From positions 124,001 through 188,000 of the forward strand of contig CAWGHZ010000007.1 in the NCBI GenBank assembly GCA_963822575.1: 64,000 bases of DNA, read 5' to 3'. The position numbers were made by a program, and so were the translations under genes. The stretch comes from CAWGHZ01 sp963822575 (GTDB taxonomy: Bacteria > Pseudomonadota > Alphaproteobacteria > MPNO01 > DASWLB01). This document shows positions 8,224-16,780 of the stretch, piece after piece. The notes below the pieces were generated by a model. That model did not search any database. It had not been told where the DNA came from and was given only the letters and a program-made list of their open reading frames with translations. The number at the start of each line of letters is the position of its first letter. Position 1 is the first letter of the stretch.

Positions 8224-8781
8224 TTGAACGTGCATGTATCGCCTAGTGGGTTTCCGGCGCTGGTCCTCAACGCGGATTTCCGGCCGCTGAGCTATTACCC
8301 CCTGTCGTTGTGGTCCTGGCAGGATGCGATCAAGGCCGTTTTCCTCGAGCGGGTGAACATCGTCGCCAATTACGACTGCGCGGTGCACTCACCCAGCCTG
8401 GAAATGAAGCTGCCGAGCGTGGTTTCGCTCAAGACCTTCGTGAAGCCTTCCACGCATCCGGCCTTCACCCGCTTTAACGTTTTCCTGCGCGACCGCTTCT
8501 CCTGCCAGTATTGCGGCGACCGCGAGGATTTGACCTTCGACCATCTGCTGCCACGCTCGCGCGGCGGACACACGACCTGGATCAACGTGGTCACTGCTTG
8601 CTCGGATTGCAATCTGCGCAAAGGCAATATGACGCCCAACGAAGCCAAGATGCATCCCTCGCAGATGCCGTTCCAGCCTACGGTGCAGCACCTGCACCGC
8701 AACGGGCGGGCTTTTCCGCCGAATTATCTGCATGAAAGCTGGCTTGACTATCTTTATTGGGATACCGAGCTAGAGCCGTAA
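8224..8781 (+). CDS. HNH endonuclease family protein
   Basis: The 185-residue protein has an HNH nuclease domain with two zinc-binding CxxC pairs: CQYC (Cys94, Cys97) and CSDC (Cys126, Cys129). Between them is the DHLLPRSRGG core with His107, and then NVVTACSDCNLRKG. The N-terminal part, ALVLNADFRPLSYYPLSLWSWQDAI, is typical of a conserved stand-alone family found across alphaproteobacteria. No methylase or restriction partner is nearby, so it is not evidently a restriction system. The TTG at 8224 is chosen because AAGGGAG lies at the right distance and no ATG fits. Confidence 0.88.
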   Translation: MNVHVSPSGFPALVLNADFRPLSYYPLSLWSWQDAIKAVFLERVNIVANYDCAVHSPSLEMKLPSVVSLKTFVKPSTHPAFTRFNVFLRDRFSCQYCGDREDLTFDHLLPRSRGGHTTWINVVTACSDCNLRKGNMTPNEAKMHPSQMPFQPTVQHLHRNGRAFPPNYLHESWLDYLYWDTELEP

Positions 8782-8811
8782 GTTTCGGCCCATTTTCCAA
8801 AGGAATTCCCT

Positions 8812-9330
8812 ATGAGCTTGTTTGTGCGTTCGAGCTTTTCCCATTTGCGTGCCGTGGCGCTGGGCTGCACGATGGCCCTGGCCACCGCGGCCTGGCAACC
8901 GGCCTTCGCCGCCGGCCCGTTCAGCGCGTTGGCCGGCGCATGGGACGGCAGCGGGAAAATCCGCATCGGCGACAAGACCGAACGCATCCGCTGCAAGGCG
9001 AGCTACGATCTGCAGGGCAGCACCGACAGCACCGTCACGTTGTCGCTGACCTGCGCCAGCGACAGCTACAAGTTCGACCTCTCCGGCACCTTCCAGGCCG
9101 ACTCCGACAGCAATATTTCCGGCAACTGGAGCGAACGCAGCCGCGGCGTCGGCGGCAGCGCGACGGGCAAAGCGCGCGGCGATCGATTCCAGATTCACGT
9201 CGACAGCCAAGCATTCTCCGGCAATGTGGTGCTGGTCACCCGCGGCAGCAGCCAGTCGGTGAACATTGACACCATCGGTACCGAGGACAAAATCTCGGCT
9301 ACCATTACGCTTCATCGGGGTTCACGCTGA
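8812..9330 (+). CDS. Exported hypothetical protein
   Basis: The 172-residue product has a clear signal peptide (residues 1-34, hydrophobic core AVALGCTMALATAAW, cleavage after AFA). A beta-rich mature part is full of Ser, Thr and Asp, with two cysteines (RCKASYDL and SLTCASD) that could form a disulfide in the periplasm. I do not recognise a named domain; the pattern AGAWDGSGKIRIGDKTERIRC suggests a small lipocalin-like or beta-sandwich fold. AAAGGA lies eight bases upstream of the ATG. It is 36 bases upstream of the MCE-type gene in the same direction, so a shared transcript is possible. Confidence 0.75.
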   Translation: MSLFVRSSFSHLRAVALGCTMALATAAWQPAFAAGPFSALAGAWDGSGKIRIGDKTERIRCKASYDLQGSTDSTVTLSLTCASDSYKFDLSGTFQADSDSNISGNWSERSRGVGGSATGKARGDRFQIHVDSQAFSGNVVLVTRGSSQSVNIDTIGTEDKISATITLHRGSR

Positions 9331-9366
9331 CAATTTCGGCCGTGAGCGGCTGACGGGATCGATCTC

Positions 9367-10485
9367 ATGGAGACCCGCGCACGCTACGCAGTCATCGGGG
9401 CTTTCGTCCTGGCGTGCATTTTTGCGGCGTTCGGCTTCGTCTATTGGCTACAGAATTCGAGCGGGCTCGGACAGACGGTCTACAAAATCCAATTCGATCA
9501 GCCGGTCTCCGGGCTGACCACGGGATCGAGCGTCCTGTTCAACGGCATCCGCGTCGGTGCCATTTTGAGCCTCAAGCTCGACCCGCAGGATCCCAAGCGC
9601 GTTACCACGATGATCGCGGTCGATCCGGCGACACCGATCCGCGCCGACACCCAGGTCGATATCAGTTTCCAGGGTCTGACCGGCGCGCCGGCGATATCGC
9701 TGCGCGGCGGCGCTGCGAATGCACCCGCATTGAAAGCGCAGAATGGGCAGCCGGCGGAGCTCAAGAGCGGGCCGGAGGTCGGACAGAACCTGACCGACTC
9801 GGCGCGCGCGACGCTTAAAAAAATCGACGACATCCTGGACGAGAACAAGAAGCCGCTGAACACCGCGATCGGCGGCCTCAGCACCTTTGCCGACATGCTC
9901 GGGAAAAATTCCGGACGGATCGAAGGCCTGATCGGCGGCTTGGAAAAATTGGCGGGCGTCGGACCCAAGCCGACCATCGCCATTTACGATCTGGTGGCGC
10001 CGACCACGTTTGCGCCTTCCAACAAGCCGGCCGAAGCGCAATTGGTGGTGCCGGACCCGACCAGCATCCTCGCCTACGACACGCAGAACATTCTGATCCG
10101 CTCGGCGGCGGGGACCTACACGACTGTCGAGAGCGCCAAGTGGGCCGACAACCTGCCGAAGCTGCTGCAGGCGAGAATCGTGCAAAGTTTCGAGAATGCC
10201 CACCAACTGAAGTCGGTGAGCCGGCCGGGCGATCAACTAGAGGGCGGCTTCCGGCTCGAGATTGGCATTCGCAACTTCCAGATTTCGTTGGAGCCGAAGC
10301 CAACCGCGCTCATCGAATTCTCGGTGCGGCTGCTGGGCGACAAGGGCAACATAGTGGGCACGCGTATTTTCAAGACCTCGGTGCCGGCCGAAAGCACGGA
10401 GGCCCCGCAGGCGGTCGCCGCTCTCAATCAGGCCTTCGCGAAAATCGCGGTCGAACTCGTGGCGTGGACGGTCGGCCTGATCTAA
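9367..10485 (+). CDS. MlaD/MCE domain protein fused to an ABC-type transport auxiliary (PqiC-like) domain
   Basis: The 372-residue protein has an N-terminal membrane anchor (residues 8-28) and an MCE/MlaD domain at about 38-115 (YKIQFDQPVSGLTTGSSVLFNGIRVG). A helical linker follows, then a C-terminal domain (about 190-370, LVAPTTFAPSNKPAEAQLVV to ALNQAFAKIAVELVAW) like the ABC_trans_aux/PqiC lipoproteins. MCE systems move phospholipids or other lipids across the periplasm. In most operons the two domains are separate genes next to an MlaE permease and an MlaF ATPase; neither is in this neighbourhood. No lipobox is needed here since the protein is anchored at its N-terminus. Confidence 0.85.
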   Translation: METRARYAVIGAFVLACIFAAFGFVYWLQNSSGLGQTVYKIQFDQPVSGLTTGSSVLFNGIRVGAILSLKLDPQDPKRVTTMIAVDPATPIRADTQVDISFQGLTGAPAISLRGGAANAPALKAQNGQPAELKSGPEVGQNLTDSARATLKKIDDILDENKKPLNTAIGGLSTFADMLGKNSGRIEGLIGGLEKLAGVGPKPTIAIYDLVAPTTFAPSNKPAEAQLVVPDPTSILAYDTQNILIRSAAGTYTTVESAKWADNLPKLLQARIVQSFENAHQLKSVSRPGDQLEGGFRLEIGIRNFQISLEPKPTALIEFSVRLLGDKGNIVGTRIFKTSVPAESTEAPQAVAALNQAFAKIAVELVAWTVGLI

Positions 10486-10494
10486 CGGCAGGCG

Positions 10495-11031
10495 TCAAAG
10501 GCCCGGCAACATGCGCTGCAGGACGCCATCGCGGCGGATGAAGTAGTGATAGAGCGCGGCGAGGACGTGCAGGCCGACCAGCGTCAGCATGCCGTATTCC
10601 GCCAGCAGCACGTGCACGTCGCCGGTCCAGCCCCAGCCCGGCGCCCGCTTGGCAACCAGCATCGGCAACTCCGCTCCGGACATCACGATCGGCATGCCGC
10701 GGTAGGAGGCGTTGATCCAGCCGAGCAGCGGCACCACGAACAGCACCAGATAAAGCAACCAGTGCACCACGCGGGCCGACTGCAGCTGCCAGGGCGGCAA
10801 GCCGTCCAGCGGCTTTGGCTCGCCACGGGTCAGGCGCCAGCCGAGCCGGATGATCGCGACGGCGATGATGACGATGCCGATGGTGAAATGCAGGCTGATC
10901 AGCGTGGTGACCGGCGTGTCGCGGCCGATATGCGGCATGGTCCAGCCGACGATGAACTGCACGATCAGCAGCACCAAGATCAGCCAATGCAGCGTTTTCG
11001 CCGTGCCGGTGTAGCCTTCTGTTTTCGTCAT
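10495..11031 (-). CDS. Cytochrome b561 family protein
   Basis: The 178-residue membrane protein has four transmembrane helices and the histidines that ligate two b-type hemes: LHWLILVLL (helix 1), SLHFTIGIVI (helix 2), VVHWLLYLVL (helix 3) and GLHVLAALYHYF (helix 4). Bacterial b561 proteins shuttle electrons from the quinone pool, some of them reducing superoxide. Length and layout are typical. It ends ten bases from the end of the MCE gene (convergent). No dedicated YceI-type partner gene is adjacent. Confidence 0.9.
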   Translation of the reverse strand: MTKTEGYTGTAKTLHWLILVLLIVQFIVGWTMPHIGRDTPVTTLISLHFTIGIVIIAVAIIRLGWRLTRGEPKPLDGLPPWQLQSARVVHWLLYLVLFVVPLLGWINASYRGMPIVMSGAELPMLVAKRAPGWGWTGDVHVLLAEYGMLTLVGLHVLAALYHYFIRRDGVLQRMLPGL

Positions 11032-11203
11032 ATCTGACCCTTGTTTTGCGCGCCTGCGCGCCTATATTTGCCTGGACGATGATGTCGAGCCGAAAGGTTC
11101 CGTCATTGACCCAGAGTAAATCGCTCTGCGGGACGGCCACGAATGACGGGCGACGCCGGATGTACGCGCACCCTCTCAGTCGTGGTCGTTATCATTTTGG
11201 GGG

Positions 11204-12439
11204 TTAGCTGGCCTTCAGCCGTTCCTTGTCGTAGCCGGCGACACGCTTGTAGCTTTCCGACAGCGCAATCAACTCCTCACGGCTGATGACCTCGTCAATA
11301 TTGTTGAACGGCTTGTCGCCGGTGCGGCGATAGACTTCCTGCAGAATGGCATCGGGCGGCGCCTTGCGGTTGGCGAGCACGACTTGCGTGGTCGCCGGCA
11401 GGCGCTTGGCTTCGTAAGTCTTGAGCGCGGCGATCGGATCGGATCCGGCGGCCAGTGCGTCTGCCAGCGCGCGGCAATCGAGAATGGCCTGCGCCGCGCC
11501 ATTGGCGCCGCGCGGATACATCGGATGTGCGGCGTCGCCCAGAAGCGTCAGCCGCCCGAAGCTCCAGCGCGGCAGCGGGTCCTGGTCCACCATGGGGTAC
11601 TCCAGGATGGCGTCGGCCGAGCGGATGAAATTCGGCACGTCCAGCCAATCGAAATGCCAATCGGCCATCGCCGGCAGAAAATCTTCCAACTTGCCGCGCC
11701 GGTTCCAGTCGCGCGCCTGGTATTGCGGTGTCTCGATATCGCAGACCCAGTTCACCAGTTGGCGGCCGTCGGCGTCGATGTTGCTGCGGATCGGATAGAT
11801 CAGCAGCTTCGCCGGGTGATGCCAGCCGACGCGGATCATGCTGGCGCCGGTCATGATCGGCTTCCAGCGCGTGACGCCGCGCCACATGTTGATGCCGGAA
11901 TATTTCGGTGGGCCCTCGTCCGGATAAAGCTGCTTGCGCAACACCGAGTGGATGCCTTCGCAGGAAATCGCCACGGCGCCGCGCTGCGGTGGCGAGGTGT
12001 TGCCGTTGACGTCCTCGAAATAAGCGACGGCCTCGCCGCCATCATGGTCGACGTGCGTGCAGCGCTGGCCGAGGATCATCTTGTCGGCGCCGGCGCGCTT
12101 AACGAACGCGTCGAGTAGCACCATCTGCAGATCGCCGCGATGGATAGAGAACTGCGGCACGTCGTAACCGGCAAAGCGCCCGGCCGGCTCGCGGTAGATG
12201 AACTGGCCGAAGCGATTGTAGAAGCAGAATTCGCGCGTGGTCACCGCGACCTTGGCGAGCGCGTCTTCCAGGCCGAGCGCGCAGAGTTCGTGCGAGGCAT
12301 GCGGCAGGATGTTGATGCCGACGCCGACCGCTTTGAGTTCCGGCGCCGCTTCGAACACGCGGCAGGCGATGCCGGCGCGATGCAGCATCAAGCCCAGCGT
12401 CAGTCCGCCGATGCCGGCGCCGATGATCAAGACTTCCAT
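11204..12439 (-). CDS. FAD-dependent monooxygenase, PhzS-like
   Basis: The 411-residue flavoprotein hydroxylase of the p-hydroxybenzoate hydroxylase fold starts with the dinucleotide-binding motif GAGIGGLTLGL (residues 7-17). It has the middle DG-type motif at ISCEGIHSVLR and the second FAD motif LLGDAAHPMYPRGANGAAQAI. The blocks VGVGINILPHA, SIHRGDLQMVLL and INMWRGVTRW are strongly reminiscent of PhzS, the phenazine 1-monooxygenase, so an aromatic or N-heterocyclic substrate is likely. It is a close relative of the gene at 45450-46691. A 24-base gap separates it from dsbB on the same strand, so they may be co-transcribed. The exact substrate is unknown. Confidence 0.85.
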   Translation of the reverse strand: MEVLIIGAGIGGLTLGLMLHRAGIACRVFEAAPELKAVGVGINILPHASHELCALGLEDALAKVAVTTREFCFYNRFGQFIYREPAGRFAGYDVPQFSIHRGDLQMVLLDAFVKRAGADKMILGQRCTHVDHDGGEAVAYFEDVNGNTSPPQRGAVAISCEGIHSVLRKQLYPDEGPPKYSGINMWRGVTRWKPIMTGASMIRVGWHHPAKLLIYPIRSNIDADGRQLVNWVCDIETPQYQARDWNRRGKLEDFLPAMADWHFDWLDVPNFIRSADAILEYPMVDQDPLPRWSFGRLTLLGDAAHPMYPRGANGAAQAILDCRALADALAAGSDPIAALKTYEAKRLPATTQVVLANRKAPPDAILQEVYRRTGDKPFNNIDEVISREELIALSESYKRVAGYDKERLKAS

Positions 12440-12463
12440 GAGGATCGACCTTCTCTCGTCAGT

Positions 12464-13003
12464 CTAGTCGGATTCGCGCGGCTGCGCGAGCGCGGCGCGC
12501 GCGCCCCAAGCGGCGACCGCGGCAAGCGCGAGCGAGATCAGCACGTCATAGCCGGCAAGCGACAACCCCAGGAAACGCCAGGCGGCCTCGTCGCAGCGCA
12601 CGATGTGAATATTCTGCAGTTTCTTCAGCAGATCGGCGGCCGAGCCGGTATTCCGGATCGGCCCGCTGCAGTCCTGCGGGCCGGGCCAGAACTTCCATTC
12701 GATGCCGGCGTGGTAGGCGGCAAGGCCGACATTCCACAGCATGACGCCCACGATCACGGCAAAGCCCAAGATCATCACCTTGCGCGCGGCGCCGTAATTG
12801 CCGCCCAGCCACAGTAAGGCCGCCAGCGGCACGCAGATGTAATAGGCGTTGCGCTGGTCAAGGCAGAGCGGGCACGGCGGATAGCCGAGCACATATTGGA
12901 AGAAGAAAAAACCGCCAATGGTGGCGAGGCCGACCACCGCGATAACGGCCGCAGCGGTGACCTGCGGCTCGCGGCGGGCCAAACTGAGATAATCCGTCGT
13001 CAT
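12464..13003 (-). CDS. dsbB: Disulfide bond formation protein B
   Basis: The 179-residue inner-membrane protein has four transmembrane helices and the periplasmic CPLC motif (Cys44, Cys47 in GYPPCPLCLDQRNAYY). A second cysteine pair (Cys112 in GPQDCSG and Cys137 in IVRCDEA) sits in the next periplasmic loop. These are the redox pairs by which DsbB reoxidises DsbA and passes electrons to quinone. Length is normal. No dsbA is adjacent. The gene follows the tRNA-Leu gene on the same strand by about 45 bases. Confidence 0.93.
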   Translation of the reverse strand: MTTDYLSLARREPQVTAAAVIAVVGLATIGGFFFFQYVLGYPPCPLCLDQRNAYYICVPLAALLWLGGNYGAARKVMILGFAVIVGVMLWNVGLAAYHAGIEWKFWPGPQDCSGPIRNTGSAADLLKKLQNIHIVRCDEAAWRFLGLSLAGYDVLISLALAAVAAWGARAALAQPRESD

Positions 13004-13047
13004 GCTTTTCTGCGCTCATTAAGCCACCCGAAACCGAAGGCGGAGGG

Positions 13048-13134
13048 TGGTGCCCCTGGCCGGACTCGAACCAGCACGATGTTTCCACCACCTGATTTTG
13101 AGTCAGGCGCGTCTACCAATTCCGCCACAGGGGC
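13048..13134 (-). tRNA. tRNA-Leu (anticodon CAA)
   Basis: Read on the minus strand, the 87-base gene starts GCCCCTG and ends CAGGGGC-A-CCA, giving a perfect seven-pair acceptor stem with encoded CCA. The anticodon arm is CCTGA-CTCAAAA-TCAGG, so the anticodon is CAA (Leu, codon UUG). A D-arm (GGCGGAATTGGTAGACGC), a long class II variable arm (GGTGGAAACATCG) and a T-arm with GGTTCGAGTCC are all present. The structure is intact. It sits between the divergent dsbB and DUF6494 genes. Confidence 0.97.
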
Positions 13135-13255
13135 ATTTTTGCGGCGCAAGCGGCGCGGATAATAGCCGCGCGCGGGGGCGGGTCAACGCCGCCCTATCGC
13201 GTGGCCGCGGCGGCGACTAGATTGCGCCAAACATGCCTTTTTCAAGGAGATCGCC

Positions 13256-13462
13256 ATGAACGAAGAGGTCCTCAACACCTCGCTGCGCAAGTACCTGAAA
13301 ACCGTAGGCGTCACCTCACAGCGCGAGATCGAAAGCGCCATCCGCGCGGCGGTCGCCAGCGGCAAGATCAAAGGCAACGAGGCCCTGAAGGCCAAGATGG
13401 TGCTGACCATCGGCGAGGTCGGGCTGAACCACGAGATCGCCGGCGTTATCGAAATCGAGTAG
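13256..13462 (+). CDS. Small conserved protein (DUF6494-like)
   Basis: The 68-residue acidic protein reads as two helices followed by a short beta segment (VTSQREIESAIRAAVASG, KAKMVLTIGEVGLNHEIAG, VIEIE). It matches my memory of a conserved alphaproteobacterial family annotated as DUF6494, whose function is not known. There is no signal peptide or membrane segment. A strong ribosome-binding site (AAGGAG) lies seven bases before the ATG, which supports a real gene despite its size. It is convergent with the oxidoreductase gene, eight bases away. Confidence 0.8.
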   Translation: MNEEVLNTSLRKYLKTVGVTSQREIESAIRAAVASGKIKGNEALKAKMVLTIGEVGLNHEIAGVIEIE

Positions 13463-13470
13463 CGCGCCGT

Positions 13471-14835
13471 TTAAGCCGCCGGCTCGCCGACATTGCGGCG
13501 TCCGAAGGCCGCCTCCATCTCGCGCCGCACTTTCACCGCCAGATCGGTCGCATCGTAAGCGACGTCCGACCATTTGAGCGCGCCGCCCTCGGCAATGTCG
13601 CGCTTGAGCTTGACGTTGTGCGCGAGACCGAGCGGCAGCAATTCGCGCTCAAGCGACACATCGGCCGGCGTCTGTTTGCCCCAGACGCAGAAACCGCCCT
13701 CACCGTCCAGCATCTCGCCGGCTTTGAGATCGCGCTTGGCAGTCGCCACCACGTCGGAACGGAAGCCGGTGGGCGCGCCGGTTGGCTCGCCGCGAAGCGC
13801 GGCACTAGCGACCGAAATACCGAGCTCGAGCCCGATCATGTGGATCGGCCGGTAGAGCGCGGCGTATTTGCCGCTTTTGTCCGGCAGCATGGCGTATTCC
13901 TTGAAACAGCGCCGCGCATACTCGGTCTCGCCCTCGAACACGACGTAAGTGCCGAGCGCGAGATGATGCGGCACGTCGCTGCCGTCGCGATAGACCGACG
14001 ACGTCACTTCGGTGACGCCTTCCTTCTCCAGCGTGCCGCCGGCGCTTTTCGGCTTGCAGATGTCGGCCAATTCGAAACGGCTCGCCGGTGGGAAATGTAA
14101 GCCGTCGCTTTGCGGCACCAGCCCAGTGGCGTTGCACACCGCGGTCATCTCGATGCCCGACTTGGTGCCGTCGACGAATGAATTGAACATTTTCGGATTG
14201 ATCGACTTGCGGTCTGTGATGTTGAGATACTTGTCGAGAATGTCCCAGACATTGTCGGGATTGGATTTGTGATAGTGCGGCTCGTAGCGCGTGCCCTTGC
14301 CGGCTGAGATCACCTTGAAGCCGGCGGCGCGCGCCCAATCGACCTGCTCGCAGATCAGCGCCGGCTGGTCGCCCCAGGCGAGCGAATAAACGACGCCCGC
14401 CGCCTTGGCGCGCCGCGCCAGCAAGGGGCCGGCGACCGAATCGGCTTCGACGTTGACCATGACGATGTGTTTGCCGGCGGCAATTGACGAAAGCGCATGC
14501 GCGATGCCGGCGCCGGGCACGCCGGTTGCCTCCACGATCACCTCGGTGCGCGGATCCTCGATCAGGGCCATAGCGTCGTCGGTGAGATAAGTGGCGCGTT
14601 TCTTGTGCGCGTCGCCAAGCGATGCCGCGGCGTAGGACTGATCCGGCCAGCCTGCGGTTTTCAGTTGCGCGCGCGCCCGCCCGACGTCGAGGTCGGCGAC
14701 GCCGGTCACATGCAGGCCGCGCGTCAGCCGCGCCTGCGACAGGAACATGGTGCCGAATTTTCCCGCGCCGATGACGCCGACGGTGACCGGCTTGCCGGCG
14801 GCTTCACGTTCAAGCAGTTTGGAATGAAGGTTCAC
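13471..14835 (-). CDS. NAD(P)-dependent oxidoreductase with homoserine-dehydrogenase-like and SAF domains
   Basis: The 454-residue protein has an N-terminal Rossmann domain (VTVGVIGAGKFGTMFL, residues 17-32). A central part resembles homoserine dehydrogenase NAD-binding and dimer domains (VEATGVPGAGIAHALSSIAAGKHIVMVNVEAD, then SAGKGTRYEPHYH). A C-terminal SAF domain follows (ATAKRDLKAGEMLDGEGGFCVWG). This architecture occurs in carbohydrate- or polyol-acid catabolic dehydrogenases of uncertain substrate. It is cytoplasmic, of normal length for that group and not in an obvious operon. It should not be taken for the threonine-pathway homoserine dehydrogenase, which lacks a SAF domain. Confidence 0.8.
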   Translation of the reverse strand: MNLHSKLLEREAAGKPVTVGVIGAGKFGTMFLSQARLTRGLHVTGVADLDVGRARAQLKTAGWPDQSYAAASLGDAHKKRATYLTDDAMALIEDPRTEVIVEATGVPGAGIAHALSSIAAGKHIVMVNVEADSVAGPLLARRAKAAGVVYSLAWGDQPALICEQVDWARAAGFKVISAGKGTRYEPHYHKSNPDNVWDILDKYLNITDRKSINPKMFNSFVDGTKSGIEMTAVCNATGLVPQSDGLHFPPASRFELADICKPKSAGGTLEKEGVTEVTSSVYRDGSDVPHHLALGTYVVFEGETEYARRCFKEYAMLPDKSGKYAALYRPIHMIGLELGISVASAALRGEPTGAPTGFRSDVVATAKRDLKAGEMLDGEGGFCVWGKQTPADVSLERELLPLGLAHNVKLKRDIAEGGALKWSDVAYDATDLAVKVRREMEAAFGRRNVGEPAA

Positions 14836-14925
14836 GGCCCACGCACTCCCTCATAGAGCGCGCGACGGAAACATAAGCGCGAGGCCGAGACAAGCGCCCG
14901 CCGCCGATCGCCGCGCGTCAAAGGC

Positions 14926-15516
14926 TTACTGGCAGAGCGCGCTGGAGACGAAAGTTTCGGTATGGCAGCCGTCTCCCCTGTTGCGGCCGGCCAAATAAAC
15001 CTCGGGCTTGCAGACTTCCGCAGCCGTGGTGGCGGCGCTCTTGCCGGAGGCAAAGCCTTTTGCCCGGCACAGGGCGTTAGCGGCGGCCACGCAATCCGGC
15101 GCGCCGTTGGGCGCAAGCGCACATGGCTCGTTGCCGTTGACCAGGCGCGTATTGGGAATTCGCATCACGGCGCCGGCGGCGTCCTTGACGGTGCTGACGG
15201 TCGATTTCGCCGCATCGTCGGCCTCCTGGCGCACCTTTTCCACCCCGGTGGCGGCGCCGCTGAAGTTGGATCGGAGATTGGCCGCCTGCTGCTCGAACCA
15301 CTGGCTGATGCTGGCGAAGAAGCCTGAGCTCTCGGCCGGCGGCGCCAGGCTCTGGGGTGGCAGCGTCGCAGTCCCGGCCGGCGGCGGCGGGTTGGGTGCT
15401 TGCTGGGCGAGCGCCAGCGTGGCGGTGAACAGCATCGCGGCGGCGCATAGGAAGGCCAGCAGACGCGTGGCGGCAACCCGCCCCAAAGGATACGCCCCCA
15501 TCCGACTGTCGATCAT
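14926..15516 (-). CDS. Exported hypothetical protein with cysteine-containing C-terminus
   Basis: The 196-residue product has a signal peptide (hydrophobic core LLAFLCAAAMLFTATLALA, cleavage after ALA near residue 37) and then a proline-rich linker. An amphipathic helical region follows (SISQWFEQQAANLRSNFSGAATGVEKVRQEADDA), and the C-terminal third has six cysteines (EPCALAP, DCVAAANALC, EVCKPE, DGCHTET, ALCQ). The cysteines suggest a disulfide-stabilised periplasmic domain. I recognise no family name. Start may be the ATG at 15516 or the one at 15501; neither has a strong ribosome-binding site. Confidence 0.72.
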   Translation of the reverse strand: MIDSRMGAYPLGRVAATRLLAFLCAAAMLFTATLALAQQAPNPPPPAGTATLPPQSLAPPAESSGFFASISQWFEQQAANLRSNFSGAATGVEKVRQEADDAAKSTVSTVKDAAGAVMRIPNTRLVNGNEPCALAPNGAPDCVAAANALCRAKGFASGKSAATTAAEVCKPEVYLAGRNRGDGCHTETFVSSALCQ

Positions 15517-15610
15517 GACCGATCAAACCGACTTCAACTCAGCCGCACAATGGCATTTGCGCCGGTTGGGCTCCTCATTAAGACCGGCTGGTGGCGAAAA
15601 TGAGGAACGG

Positions 15611-16222
15611 TCAGAAGGCGTAGAGCGCGATGACGATGCCGGCGACGAGAACCGCCGCCAGCAGCAAGGTCCACAGACCGAGCTGCTTTTCGATGATGTG
15701 GCGGGCCGCCTCGCCGTAACGGTTGAGCAGAAAAGCCAGAATGAAAAACCGCGCGCCGCGCGTGATCACCGACAAGACGACGAACAGAAGGAAATTGTAG
15801 CCGGCAAAGCCGGACGTAATGGTCACGATCTTGTAAGGGATCGGGGTCAGGCCCTTGAGCAGAATGATCCAGGCGCCCCATTGCGCAAAGGCCGCGCGGA
15901 AGGCTTCGACCTTGTCGCCATAGCCGTAAAGCTGAATGAGCCAGGCCCCGACCAAGTCATAAAGCAGCGCGCCGATGGCGTAGCCGAGCATGCCGCCGGC
16001 GACCGAGGCGATCGTGCACCAGAGCGCGAAGGTGAAGGCGCGGGCGGGCCGCGCCAGCGACATCGGGACTAGCATCACGTCAGGCGGAATGGGAAAGAAC
16101 GAACTCTCGGCAAATGCCACCGCGATCAAGATCCATAGCGCGTGGCGCTTGTCGGCGGCGGCCACGCACCAGTCGTACAGACGGCGTAGCAGTGAGCGCG
16201 GCTCGGCAGCCTGGACGGTCAT
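15611..16222 (-). CDS. YqaA/DedA-family inner-membrane protein (VTT domain)
   Basis: The 203-residue protein has about five hydrophobic segments and the SNARE-associated/VTT signature: an acidic-to-proline start (AESSFFPIPPDVMLVPMSLARP), a GGMLGYAIG helix, and the re-entrant segment LKGLTPIPYKIVTITSGFAGYNF. Proteins of this superfamily scramble or flip lipids such as undecaprenyl phosphate carriers in bacteria; the YqaA branch is shorter and poorly studied. Length is typical. No operon partner is evident; hisE lies upstream on the same strand after 75 bases. Confidence 0.85.
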   Translation of the reverse strand: MTVQAAEPRSLLRRLYDWCVAAADKRHALWILIAVAFAESSFFPIPPDVMLVPMSLARPARAFTFALWCTIASVAGGMLGYAIGALLYDLVGAWLIQLYGYGDKVEAFRAAFAQWGAWIILLKGLTPIPYKIVTITSGFAGYNFLLFVVLSVITRGARFFILAFLLNRYGEAARHIIEKQLGLWTLLLAAVLVAGIVIALYAF

Positions 16223-16297
16223 CGGAACTCTCGCGGGAGGGAATTGCTAGTCTGGACGCCCGATCTTACCCGAAATTTCGTATCTCGGGATCGTGCG

Positions 16298-16678
16298 CTA
16301 ACGCCGCTTGCGGACGCGCTGGGCATCCAGCGCCACGACTTTTCGCCGCGCCGGTGCTTGTACCATATTCTTTGGCAGTTTTTCGGCAATCCCGAACATG
16401 CGCTCGCGCCGGCGCATCTCGGCCCAGACCTCGTCGGGGTGAACCCCAGAATGAACCCAGAGCACGACGAGATTATAGAGCAGGTCGGCGCTTTCCTTGA
16501 CCACGGCCTCGGGCTGGCCGTGCATGGCGTCGATCACAACTTCGACCGCTTCCTCGGCGAGCTTCTTGGCCATCTTGGCGCGGCCTGCGCGCAACAGCCG
16601 CGCCGTTCGCGATTTCGCCGGGTCGGAGCCCCGGGCGGCGATCACGGCGCTATAGAGCCGGGCGACCGAATCAGTCAT
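16298..16678 (-). CDS. hisE: Phosphoribosyl-ATP pyrophosphatase-like protein
   Basis: The 126-residue product matches the HisE/MazG-like fold that hydrolyses phosphoribosyl-ATP in histidine biosynthesis. The metal-binding helices are visible as KKLAEEAVEVVIDA (E-E-x-x-E) and EAVVKESADLLYNLVVLW (E-S-A-D). The tail after residue 85 (ERMFGIAEKLPKNMVQAPARRKV) is longer than in many HisE proteins. No other his gene is nearby, so this may be a second copy outside the main his cluster. The ATG at 16678 is chosen because the family starts with MTDSVARLY; a longer in-frame alternative at 16708 is unlikely. Confidence 0.75.
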   Translation of the reverse strand: MTDSVARLYSAVIAARGSDPAKSRTARLLRAGRAKMAKKLAEEAVEVVIDAMHGQPEAVVKESADLLYNLVVLWVHSGVHPDEVWAEMRRRERMFGIAEKLPKNMVQAPARRKVVALDAQRVRKRR

Positions 16679-16780
16679 GCGCCGGAGAATAGCCGATCCG
16701 CACGCCAAACCGGTTAATGAATGGCGCCGGATCGTTAATGAATAGCTGCCGCGGTGCGGCAGCCGCGGCGAAGATCAGCC

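Noticed and set aside
8224..8781. HNH nuclease as part of a restriction or anti-phage system
   Set aside because: No methylase, helicase or other defence gene is adjacent, and the protein fits a conserved stand-alone alphaproteobacterial family.
8812..10485. Exported protein plus MCE gene as a lipid-transport operon
   Set aside because: The exported protein shows no lipid-transport domain and no permease or ATPase is present; only proximity supports it.
13471..14835. Homoserine dehydrogenase (threonine pathway)
   Set aside because: The C-terminal SAF domain and the lack of the usual ACT or substrate-binding layout make a catabolic oxidoreductase more likely.
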